This document shows positions 45,462 to 55,200 of a DNA stretch of 64,000 bases, in pieces. Made by a program: the position numbers and the translations under genes. Below the pieces are notes generated by a model that was not told the DNA's origin, did not search any database, and saw nothing but the letters and a program-made list of their open reading frames with translations. Every line of letters starts with the position of its first letter. Position 1 is the stretch's first letter. Source of the DNA: Pseudomonas paeninsulae (GTDB lineage: Bacteria > Pseudomonadota > Gammaproteobacteria > Pseudomonadales > Pseudomonadaceae); the NCBI RefSeq assembly GCF_035621475.1, contig NZ_CP141799.1, forward strand, positions 4,886,501-4,950,500, written 5' to 3'.

Positions 45462-46868
45462 ATGAGCCTGAACGACCACTGGATGCAGCGCGACCTGAAT
45501 GTGCTCTGGCATCCCTGCACGCAGATGAAAGATCACGAACAGCTGCCCCTGGTGCCGATCAAGCGCGGTGACGGGGTATGGCTGGAAGACTTTGACGGCA
45601 AGCGCTACATAGACGCGGTCAGCTCCTGGTGGGTCAACGTGTTCGGCCACGCCAACCCGCGGATCAACCAGCGCATCAAGGATCAGGTCGACCAACTGGA
45701 ACACGTGATCCTCGCCGGCTTCAGCCACCAGCCGGTGATCGAACTGTCCGAGCGCCTGGTGAAGATGACCCCGGCCGGACTCGATCGAGTGTTCTATGCC
45801 GACAACGGCTCATCCTGCATCGAAGTCGCGCTGAAGATGAGCTTTCACTACTGGCTGAATGTCGGCCAGCCCGAGAAAAAGCGCTTCGTCACCCTGACCA
45901 ACAGCTACCACGGCGAGACCATCGCAGCCATGTCGGTCGGCGATGTCGCGCTGTTCACCGACACCTACAAGGCGCTGCTGCTGGACACCATCAAGGTGCC
46001 CAGCCCAGACTGCTATTTGCGCCCCGACGGCATGAGCTGGGAAGCCCACTCGCGGGCCATGTTCGCCCATATGGAGCAGACCCTCGCCGAGCACGGCCAT
46101 GAGGTGGCGGCGGTGATAGTCGAGCCGCTGATTCAGGGCGCCGGTGGCATGCGCATGTACCATCCGATCTACCTCAAGCTATTGCGCGAGGCCTGCGACC
46201 GCTATGGCGTGCACCTGATCCACGACGAGATCGCCGTCGGCTTCGGCCGCACCGGGACGATGTTCGCCTGCGAACAGGCCGGCATCCGCCCGGACTTCCT
46301 CTGCCTGTCCAAGGCCCTGACCGGTGGCTATCTGCCGCTGGCCGCCTGCCTGACCACCGACACTATCTACCAGGCGTTCTACGACGACTACACCAGCCTG
46401 CGCGCCTTCCTCCACTCGCACAGCTACACCGGCAACCCGCTGGCCTGCGCCGCAGCTCTGGCGACCCTGGATATCTTCGAGCAGGACAATGTCATCGAGG
46501 CCAACAAGAAACTCGCCGCGCGCATGGCCAGCGCCACCGCGCACCTGGTCGATCACCCGCATGTCGCCGAAGTCCGCCAGACCGGCATGGCCCTGGCCAT
46601 CGAGATGGTCCAGGACAAGGCGAGCAAGACCGCCTACCCGTGGCAGGAGCGGCGCGGCCTCAAGGTTTACCAGCACGCCCTGCAACGCGGCGCCCTGCTG
46701 CGGCCGCTGGGCAGCGTGGTGTATTTCCTGCCGCCCTATGTGATCACTGAAGAGCAGATCGACTTCCTTGCCGAGGTCGCCACTGAAGGCATCGATCTGG
46801 CGACGCGCAACTCAGTCAGCGTAGCCGTGGGCAACACGCGCTACCCGGACTTTCGCGATCCGGGCTAG
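45462..46868 (+). CDS. bioA: Adenosylmethionine-8-amino-7-oxononanoate aminotransferase
   Basis: Biotin synthesis: moves an amino group from SAM to KAPA, giving DAPA. The ATG at 45462 (MSLNDHWMQRDLNVLWHPCTQMKDHE) has GGGAG upstream; the protein is 468 aa. The PLP Lys284 lies in CLSKALTGGYLPLA, with HDEIAVGFGRTGTMFACEQ before it. VSSWWVNVFGHANPRIN is also diagnostic for BioA. It is unlinked to other bio genes here, as in P. aeruginosa (recalled). Confidence 0.95.
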   Translation: MSLNDHWMQRDLNVLWHPCTQMKDHEQLPLVPIKRGDGVWLEDFDGKRYIDAVSSWWVNVFGHANPRINQRIKDQVDQLEHVILAGFSHQPVIELSERLVKMTPAGLDRVFYADNGSSCIEVALKMSFHYWLNVGQPEKKRFVTLTNSYHGETIAAMSVGDVALFTDTYKALLLDTIKVPSPDCYLRPDGMSWEAHSRAMFAHMEQTLAEHGHEVAAVIVEPLIQGAGGMRMYHPIYLKLLREACDRYGVHLIHDEIAVGFGRTGTMFACEQAGIRPDFLCLSKALTGGYLPLAACLTTDTIYQAFYDDYTSLRAFLHSHSYTGNPLACAAALATLDIFEQDNVIEANKKLAARMASATAHLVDHPHVAEVRQTGMALAIEMVQDKASKTAYPWQERRGLKVYQHALQRGALLRPLGSVVYFLPPYVITEEQIDFLAEVATEGIDLATRNSVSVAVGNTRYPDFRDPG

Positions 46869-46939
46869 GCGCAGCTATAAGCTGCCAGCCGAAAGCTTTA
46901 AGCTTGCAGCTCCTCACTTGCCTCTTGCAGCTTGCCCCT

Positions 46940-47659
46940 ATGCGCCTTTCCCGCTTCTTTGTCGATGCCCCACTCGCTCTCGGTCAGCAAGAGCTGCCAG
47001 AAGCCCAGGCCCACTACATCGCCCGCGTACTGCGCCATACGGCTGGCGATGCCGTGCAACTGTTCGACGGCAGCGGCAACGAGTTTCTCGGCGAGCTGAT
47101 CGAGGTCGGCAAGAAAAATGTGCGCGTCGAGTTGCGTGAAGTCTTCACCGGTCTGGCCGAATCGCCGCTGCACATCCATCTGGGCCAGGGCCTGTCACGT
47201 GGCGAGCGCATGGACTGGGCGATCCAGAAGGCCTGCGAACTGGGGGCCAATGCCATCACCCCGATTGTCAGCGAGCGGTGCGAGGTGCGCCTGAAAGACG
47301 AGCGTGCCGACAAGCGCATGGCCCATTGGCGCCAAGTGGCGATCAGTGCCTGCGAACAGTGTGGTCGCTCGCTGATTCCTGTCATTCACCCACCACTCGG
47401 CCTGGCCGACTGGCTCGGCCTGGTCGAGGCGGACTTGAAGCTGGTGCTGCACCCGGTTGCCGAGCCGCTGGCCAGCCACGGCAAACCACAGTCGTTGGCC
47501 TTTCTAATCGGCCCGGAAGGCGGTTTGGCGGATGCTGAAGTGGCGCACGCTAAAAATGCCGGTTTCCACGCCGCGCGCCTAGGACCGCGGGTACTGCGCA
47601 CGGAAACTGCGCCGGTGGTGGCGCTCAGCGTGGCGCAGCAATTGTGGGGGGATTTCTAA
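46940..47659 (+). CDS. rsmE: 16S rRNA (uracil1498-N3)-methyltransferase
   Basis: Methylates U1498 of 16S rRNA using SAM. It is 239 aa from the ATG at 46940 (MRLSRFFVDAPLALG); an upstream in-frame start is not conserved. RsmE signatures are HYIARVLRHTAGDAVQLFDG, ERMDWAIQKACELGANAI, and the knotted SPOUT region LAFLIGPEGGLADAEV with LGPRVLRTETAPVVAL. It converges with chpC, 31 bp apart. The short gap after bioA carries an AGCTTGCAGC-type small repeat. Confidence 0.93.
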   Translation: MRLSRFFVDAPLALGQQELPEAQAHYIARVLRHTAGDAVQLFDGSGNEFLGELIEVGKKNVRVELREVFTGLAESPLHIHLGQGLSRGERMDWAIQKACELGANAITPIVSERCEVRLKDERADKRMAHWRQVAISACEQCGRSLIPVIHPPLGLADWLGLVEADLKLVLHPVAEPLASHGKPQSLAFLIGPEGGLADAEVAHAKNAGFHAARLGPRVLRTETAPVVALSVAQQLWGDF

Positions 47660-47690
47660 AAGACGCGAGGGTCGGCCGGGCGGCGATCCC

Positions 47691-48161
47691 TCAGATCAAC
47701 CCGGCATCCGCCAGTTTCTGCTCCAGGCCAATCAGGTCGGGAATCTTCAGCACATTCTCGCCAATGACCACCGCATCCAGCTCCAGAGGCGACAGCGGCA
47801 CGTCGGCACGCAGCAGCTCGGTACCGACCTTTACCGAACGCGGAATGCCCTGGACCAACAGGGCGATGAACTTGACCTTGGCGCGCCCGCCGAGGGCGTT
47901 GATGATCGCCACGCGCGCAGTGGAACCGACCTGCGCCTGGCCATCGGAGGCCGCCTCGAACGACAACAGCGGCAAACTCAAGTCACGCCAGCTAACCTGA
48001 CCGAGAAACCAGGCCGGCATGCCGGCACTGACTTGCGGTGCACGATAGGCAACCAGCTCAGCGACTGCCACGTTAGGCAGCAACAGGGTGCGATCGGCCA
48101 GTGGCACCTGCAGCGCAGTCAGGCTGTTGACGGTATTCGGGGTGGCGACTACTTGGCTCAT
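47691..48161 (-). CDS. chpC: CheW-like adaptor ChpC
   Basis: Second CheW-domain adaptor of the Chp chemosensory system, 156 aa from the ATG at 48161 (MSQVVATPNTVNSLTALQVP). CheW-fold features are LLLPNVAVAELVAY, PAWFLGQVSWRDLSLPLLSFE and the C-terminal ELDAVVIGENVLKIPDLIGLEQKL. It is the last gene of the operon and follows chpB by 7 bp. In P. aeruginosa ChpC adds inputs to the pathway; chpD and chpE, which come next there (recalled), are absent here. Confidence 0.9.
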   Translation of the reverse strand: MSQVVATPNTVNSLTALQVPLADRTLLLPNVAVAELVAYRAPQVSAGMPAWFLGQVSWRDLSLPLLSFEAASDGQAQVGSTARVAIINALGGRAKVKFIALLVQGIPRSVKVGTELLRADVPLSPLELDAVVIGENVLKIPDLIGLEQKLADAGLI

Positions 48162-48168
48162 GAAAAGG

Positions 48169-49230
48169 CTATGCCCCAGTGATCTGTTGTATGGGTTGAA
48201 GCGCTTCGGGTTCACTGCACTGCTCGGCCAGATGATTGACCAGCCCTGCGGCCAGCTCTCGCGGGTCGCCGCTGAAGCTGCTGTATCCGCCCTCGCGCAG
48301 GCTGTCCGGCATGCTCGGGCAGACACAGGTATCGGCACGCTGGGTCCAAATGGCGCCACCTTGGCGCCGCACATAGGCCGCTGCGGCGCTGCCATCGCTG
48401 CCCATGCCACTGAACGCAATGACACCGCAAAGCCCGGCATAATGCTTAGCCAGATTGAGCATCATCTGATCGATCGACGGACTGTAGGGTTCCGGCCAGG
48501 CACGTTCGCTGATGTGCATGGTTCCTTCATCACTGAAACCCAGCTCGCGACTGATCGGCACCACCACCACCTCACCGCAGCGCACCGAATCGCCGTGACG
48601 CGCCGGATTGACACGCCATTGACTATGGCGTCCGACCGCCTGCGGCAGCACCGACTCGAAACTGGGGTCGATATGCTGGGCATAGACAAACCCAATCGGC
48701 AAACCACCAGGCAAGGCGTCGAGGAAAGCCTTGATCGCTGCCGGGCCGCCGAGCGAAGCGGCCAGCAACCAGACCTGCCGGGCCGGCTCACCGACCACCA
48801 GCGGCGTATCTGCGAGCACCTGTGGCAGATCCAGGCGAGTTGGCCGCTGCGCCTCGGCCAGTAACGCCTGGAGACTGGGTCCTACCGCTTGCGATGGGTC
48901 GCCGATCAGCTTCTTCAACTTGCCAAACAGGCGTCGCTCCCAACGCGGGTAGTTTTCCGAATGCCGCTCCGGGGCATGCCCCTCGCCAAACAAGATCGGC
49001 ACGCAGGCGCTTTCCATCAGGTTGTCGACCAGCGGGAAATCCTCGGACTGAGCCAGATCAACCAGCCACAGGTCGGTCTCGCAAGCCGTCAGCGTTGCCT
49101 CATCCAGGCGCGCCGGATCACTGTTTAGCACGACCTGATAGCCACTCCCGGTCAACGCCTGCTGCAGCACATGGCGCTGCAGGGAGGTATCGGCAATGAC
49201 TGCAATACGTGCCACGCTTTTCTCCGTCAT
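48169..49230 (-). CDS. chpB: Chemotaxis methylesterase ChpB
   Basis: CheB-type methylesterase that demethylates PilJ, 353 aa. The C-terminal esterase domain (about 150-340) has catalytic Ser159 in AASLGGPAAI, His186 in YAQHIDPSF and Asp279 in FSGMGSDGSAAA. The N-terminal receiver-like domain (about 1-115) lacks a clear phospho-acceptor set; DLWLVDLA has an Asp near the usual site. The ATG overlaps the chpA stop (ATGA), so translation is coupled. Confidence 0.92.
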   Translation of the reverse strand: MTEKSVARIAVIADTSLQRHVLQQALTGSGYQVVLNSDPARLDEATLTACETDLWLVDLAQSEDFPLVDNLMESACVPILFGEGHAPERHSENYPRWERRLFGKLKKLIGDPSQAVGPSLQALLAEAQRPTRLDLPQVLADTPLVVGEPARQVWLLAASLGGPAAIKAFLDALPGGLPIGFVYAQHIDPSFESVLPQAVGRHSQWRVNPARHGDSVRCGEVVVVPISRELGFSDEGTMHISERAWPEPYSPSIDQMMLNLAKHYAGLCGVIAFSGMGSDGSAAAAYVRRQGGAIWTQRADTCVCPSMPDSLREGGYSSFSGDPRELAAGLVNHLAEQCSEPEALQPIQQITGA

Positions 49231-52200
49231 GCGCGCGAGTCCGGGTGGCGCTCTACTGGGCGGCGATCCACCAACTTGGCAATGCTCTCGAGCAATAGCG
49301 ACTCCTGGTAGGGTTTGCCGAGGTATTCGTTGACACCAATCGCCAGCGCTCGCTCACGGTGTTTCGCACCGGTACGCGAGGTGATCATGATGATCGGCAG
49401 GTCTTTCAGATGCTCGTCGTGACGCACCAGCGTTGCCACTTCAAAACCGTCCATGCGCGGCATTTCGATGTCCAGCAACATGATGTCGGGCTTGTGTTCC
49501 TGCAGCTGAGAGATGGCGTCCACGCCGTCCTTGGCCGTCAATACGTTCATACCGTTACGCTCAAGCAGACGGCTGGTGACCTTGCGTACGGTGACCGAGT
49601 CATCCACCACCATGACCAGGGTCGGCCGATCCGCTTCAATTTCCGCGGCAGTCGCCGTGTGGCCAAGCATGCGCGGATGCAGTTGATTGAGCAGGTGCGC
49701 ATGCAGCACGCGGATGGTTGCCAGCAGGTCGAGAATCACCACCACGCGACCGTCACCCAGAATAGTCGCGCCGGAAATTCCGTGTACCCCGGCGAACTGC
49801 GGCCCGAGGCTCTTCACCACAATCTCGCGGGAACCGGCCAGGGAATCGACTTGCACCGCCACCGCGTGCTCGCTCGAGCGCACCAGAATCACCGGCAAGG
49901 GCAGGCTCTGGCCGACCAGTTTGGGTTGCTGGCCGTTACTCAGCAGGTCACCGAGGTAACGCAACTCGTAGGCCTGACCGGCATACTCGAAACGAGGTGT
50001 CTCCACCGCAGCCGAGCCACTCTGATCATAGAGCGCCTCCAGCTCGTAGGGGGAAATCCGCACGATGCCTTCGATGGTGTTCAGCGGGATGGCATAGAGG
50101 TCTTCGCCCGACAGCACCATCAGCGCGCGGTTGACCGACACGGTGAACGGCAGACGAATGGCAAAGCGCGTACCTTCGCCCGGTGTCGAGTCGATGCTCA
50201 TGGAGCCGCCGAGTTGCTTGACCTCGGAATGCACCACGTCCATGCCGACGCCACGCCCGGAAATCTGGGTGACCGCCTCGGCAGTGGAAAATCCAGCCTC
50301 AAGAATGAACTGGAGAATTTCGTGATCGGTCAGATCCGACCCCTGGTCCATCAGGCCACGTTCGATGGCCTTGCGCCGAACGGCATCGAGCTTGATCCCG
50401 CCGCCATCGTCACTGAGGGTCAAGACGATATCACCGCCCTCGCGCCCCAGATTCAGGCGGATAGTACCCTGCTCCGGCTTGCCCGCGGCGCGGCGCACCG
50501 CCGCCGACTCGATGCCATGGTCGACGGCATTGCGCAACATATGCTCCAGCGGCGCGACAATACGTTCGAGCACGGTGCGGTCCATCTCGCCGTCGGCATT
50601 GCCGAGAACGAATTCGACCTGCTTGCCCAACTCACCAGCAACCTGACGGACAATCCGCCGCAGCCGCGGGACCAGTCGATCGAAGGGCACCATGCGGGTG
50701 CGCATCAAGCCTTCTTGCAGCTCGGTGTTGACCCGCGCCTGTTGCAACAACAGGGTTTCCGCATCACGGTTACGCATGGCCAGGGTTTCTTTCAGATCAA
50801 GCAAGTCGGAGGCCGACTCAAACAGTGCGCGTGAAAGCTGCTGCAACTGCGAATGGCGGTCCATTTCCAGCGGATCGAAATCCTCGTAACCGGCGCGCTC
50901 GGCCTCGGCCTGGTAACGACTGAGAATCTGCGCCTGGGTTTCGATGTCCAGACGTCGCAGTTGGTCGCGCACCCGGTCGATGGTGGCTTCCATCTCACTC
51001 AGGGTAAAACCAAAATCGCTGACCTGTTGCTCGACCCGACCGCGAAAGATCGAGGTCTCACCGGCCAGGTTAACCAGGCCTTCGAGCAGTTCCGCCGGCA
51101 CCTTGACCAGCTCCTGCGGAGCACGTCGCGCGGCAGCTTCCTGCGCGGCTTCCTGCGCACGACGAACGAACGGCAGGACTTTCGCCACCAGCTCCCGGGC
51201 CGGCAGTTCGCTGGCCGCGACTATAGGCGCTAGCAGTCCGGGGACTTTTGCCGCCGTTGCCCCAACGCCAGCCGCCGCATTGTCGTCCTCAGCAAAACTG
51301 GCTTGCAGACGCTGACGCAGTTGATCGAGTTCTTTCTGCAGCCCCTCGAAACCAGACTGCACATCGAGGAACAGGCTTTCCGGCCAAGGCGCACCTTGCA
51401 GCAGGGCCTCGCTCAGGTGTGATTCAAGGTCATGGGTCAGGTTGCCCAGACGATTCTGTCCGGCCAGCCGCGCGCCGCCCTTGAGGGTATGCAGGACGCG
51501 CAACATGTCATCGATAGCCGCGCCATCGTCGCGGCTCTGGTCCCAACGGCCCATGGCTGCTTCCATCGACTCCAACAGGTCGTCGGCCTCCTCCAGAAAG
51601 ATGTCGAGGATGTCCGACTCGTCATCGTCCTGCCCCTGGTTTTCCGCGACTGCCTTGAGCTGTACGGCAGAGGGTATGCTCAGTTGTTGCTCCGGGTTGG
51701 CGCGAAAATGCTTGATCGTCTCGATCAGCGCATCGCCATCGGGCACCGCTCGCTTGCCACGCACCGCATCGAGCATCTCGGCCAGGCGATCGTGGCAAGT
51801 CTGGAGCAGGTCGAACAGCTCCTGACTAGGACGCAGCCGACCATCACCGAGCCCTTCGTAAAGGAATTCGAGTTCATGGGCGAGGTCGCCAATCTCGCGT
51901 ACTTCCGCCATTCGTGCACCACCCTTGAGGGTGTGCAGATCGCGCTGCAGGGCTTCCAGTTCGAGGCTGTTGTCGACGTCATCCATCCAGCGCAGCAGGG
52001 CCGCGCCAGAGCTGTCGATAATATCGAAACCCTCCTCGAGGAAGATGTCCACCAGCTCCTGATCGGGCTGATCCTCGAGCTCTGCTGCCGCGGGTTTATC
52101 CGCATCGGTTACTGCAGGCACTGCGAGGGCCTCTGGCTCGACCTCAGCAAGATCCTGCCCAGCGTCTGCCTCAAGGTCCGTCTCCAGACTCAGCTCGATT

Positions 52201-55200
52201 TCGTCCTCGCTGTGCAGCGATGACGCCAGCTCGTCTTCATCGTCAACCTCAACCTCAACCTCACGCTCGGCTTCGGCTTCGGCTTCGGCTTCGGCTTCGA
52301 GATCATCCTCGGCGGCCGTGGCAGCAGCTGACAGGTTCTGCGCGCCACCACCCTGACGGAAGCGACGAATCGCCTCGATCAGCTCGTGCGGCAGCTGCAA
52401 CTCAGCCTGATTTTGTAGCTGCTCCAGCAACATGGCCAGGCAGTCATGGCTTTGCTGCAGCAGAGCGACGAGCGCCGGGGAATGGCTGAAGCGCCGATCC
52501 ACCAAGCCTTCGTACAAGGACTCCAGCTCATGGGCGAGGTCGCCAATCGGACGGATTTCGGCCATCCTTGCGCCACCCTTGAGGGTGTGCAAGTCACGCT
52601 GCAGGGACGACAGGGCGGCCTTGTTGTCCGGCTCGGCGCTCCAGCGCTGCAGCGCCTGACCAGCGCTTTCGAGGATATCCACGGCTTCCTCGAGAAATAT
52701 CTCGACCATTTCCGCGTCGAGCACCTCATGACCGGGGAGCGCAGCAGCATGCTCAGGCATGCAGCCGGCGTCCTCATCGACCTGCAACTCGACTGCCGTC
52801 ACTGTCTCGCCGTCGTTCTCCCGCGCCCAGGGCGTCTGCTCGATCGCTGCAGTGGCGGCATCCAACTCGACGGGTTCCTGACCCGCCTGACCTTCCGTGG
52901 ACAACAGTGCCAGTGCGCGCGGATCCAGCGCTTCGCCGAGCAAAACCCGCAACGCCTCGACCCGCGCAGGCTCGGCGCTGACCTGGAGGCCGGCGGCGAC
53001 CTGATCCATCATGTTGATCAGTGCTTCATGCGCCTGTTCCGCCTCGCTGAAGAAGCGTTCGCTGACCGCCAGGCTGCCTTCTTCCACGGCACCATAGAGG
53101 TCGAGCAGGGCTTCACAGAGTTCATCGATCTGCGGCAATTCGGCCATTTCCGCGCCGCGCCCCAGGGTCGTCAACTCGTCCAGCAAGGCACTCAATTCCT
53201 GACGATCGGACGGGTGCTCGCGCCAGCGCCGCAGCAAAGCCTCGGCATCCAGCAGGATATCCATGCCCTCTGCGAGGAAAATGCCGATCAGCTGCGGATC
53301 GCGGGTTTCGCCCTGCCCGCTCTGGCGACTGCTTTGCGCGGCCTCGAGGCGATCCTGATGCAGTTTGTGCGCACGCTCGAGGAACTCCGGCGCACCGGGC
53401 AAAAGAGCCAGCGGCTGAGTTTCCAACTGCGCCAGGCCCAGACGGAACAGCTTCTCGGCAGCGCTGAATAATTCGGCTTCGGCCAGATCCATCGGGATCA
53501 GGTTGCTTTTGAATTCCTTGAGCATTTTTTCCAGCGGTGCGGCTATCTCCGCCACCGGTAGAATCCCGGCCATGTAGGCACTGCCCTTGAGGGTGTGCAA
53601 GGCACGCTGCAGGTCGTCGGTGACGGGCTGTGGCAGTTCCTGGGCGCAATTGGCAAGAAAACCGACCAGGGTATCGAGGTGGGTTTCGGCTTCGTTGCGG
53701 AAAATCTCCAACAGTTGCGGATCGAGGGGCTCTCCATAGAGGGGCTCGCCATCGAGTACGTCGTCCTGCTCAGCGACTGTCGCAACAGCCTCGACCTCAC
53801 CTTCAGGCGGCGCTATAGGGACAGCCGGGGCATCGGCTTTCGTCAGGCTCTGCCCTTTCGCCAGCGCATGCGCGGTGGCGGCCAACAGGTCGACATCATC
53901 ACGCTGGCGCTGGGCCTTGGTGGCGAATTCATCGACCAGGGCCGGCATCAGCGCGACCACGTCGGCGACCACCTGCAGCACGTCGGCTGCAGGCTGGATG
54001 CTGCGGTCGAGCACCCGATTGAGCAGGTTCTCGATCGACCAGCCCAATTCGCCGATGACCAACGCCCGCACCATGCGGCCACTGCCCTTGAGGGTGTGAA
54101 AGGCGCGGCGGATTTCGATCAAAGCTTCTTTGTTGGCCGGGTCGGCGCACCATTGCGGCAGAAATTCGCCGACGGTTTCCAGCACTTCGCCGGCTTCTTC
54201 GACGAAGACCTCCATCAATTCTTCATCGAACGACTCTTCGTCGGCCGGCGGTGGCAGCAGACTCGGCGGCACATCGTGAGCCGGCGGATTGATCGCCTGC
54301 AGCGGCGCGGCCATGACATCGGCCAGCGACAGCGGCTTGTCGGCCTCGGGGGCGGGCTCAGCGACCGTCAGCGGTGCACTCGGCAGCTCAACCTCGGGCA
54401 CGCCCAGCGATACCAGCTCGGCCTCATCCCAATGGCCAGGGCTGTCCAGCTCGTCCAGACTCGGCTCTTCCTGTTGTATCTCGTCCAACTGCATGGCATC
54501 GCTGCTGAAGGCAGCCAGTGGCTCTTCGCCGAGATCAAGGGCCGGCAACGGTTCGATTGCCGGCGACTCGAACTGCAGATCGAGCGCCAGTGGATCGGCT
54601 TCCAGCGGGGCCAGACTGCAACCGTCATCGTCAAGTGGCTGCGGGGCCTCGACCATCGCAGTGTCGGTCTCGGCGAGTTCGCCGCTCGGCTCCTCGAACG
54701 GCGCGGGTGCGACCTGCGCCCCCGGCTGCGCAAACGGTTCAAGAGCCTCGGCCTCGGCTGGCTCATCGACCAGTACGTCGAGGTCATGCAGGGGGTCGGC
54801 AAGCGGTGCGAAATCTTCTTGCCGTGGCTCGAGCGCATCGAGAATCGAGGGCTTTTCTTGCAGTGGATAGCCGAGACTTGCCAGGCTTTCCTCGGCCACA
54901 TCGAGAATCAGGTCACCCTGACTGCCGTGGTCTTCGGCCAGGCGCTCGAGGTAGTACTCGACGCTGGTGATGGCATCGGCCAAGGTGTCCAGGCTCTGCC
55001 AGTTCGGCACGGCCTTGCGCGCCAGCAGCTGCTCCTGAATATAGCGATTGCAGGCATTCAACAGATCCGCGGCTCGCGCCAGCGGAATCATGGCCAGGCC
55101 GCCACGCACCTGGGTCAGCAGCGCCGGCACACGCGCCAGGTGCTCGTGATTCCACTGCGAGGCAATGAATTCGATGATCGCGTCCTTGGCCTGTTCCAGG

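Noticed and set aside
52200..52320. Repeat cluster as a CRISPR-like array
   Set aside because: Units are 6 bp, in frame and within chpA coding sequence; no spacers.
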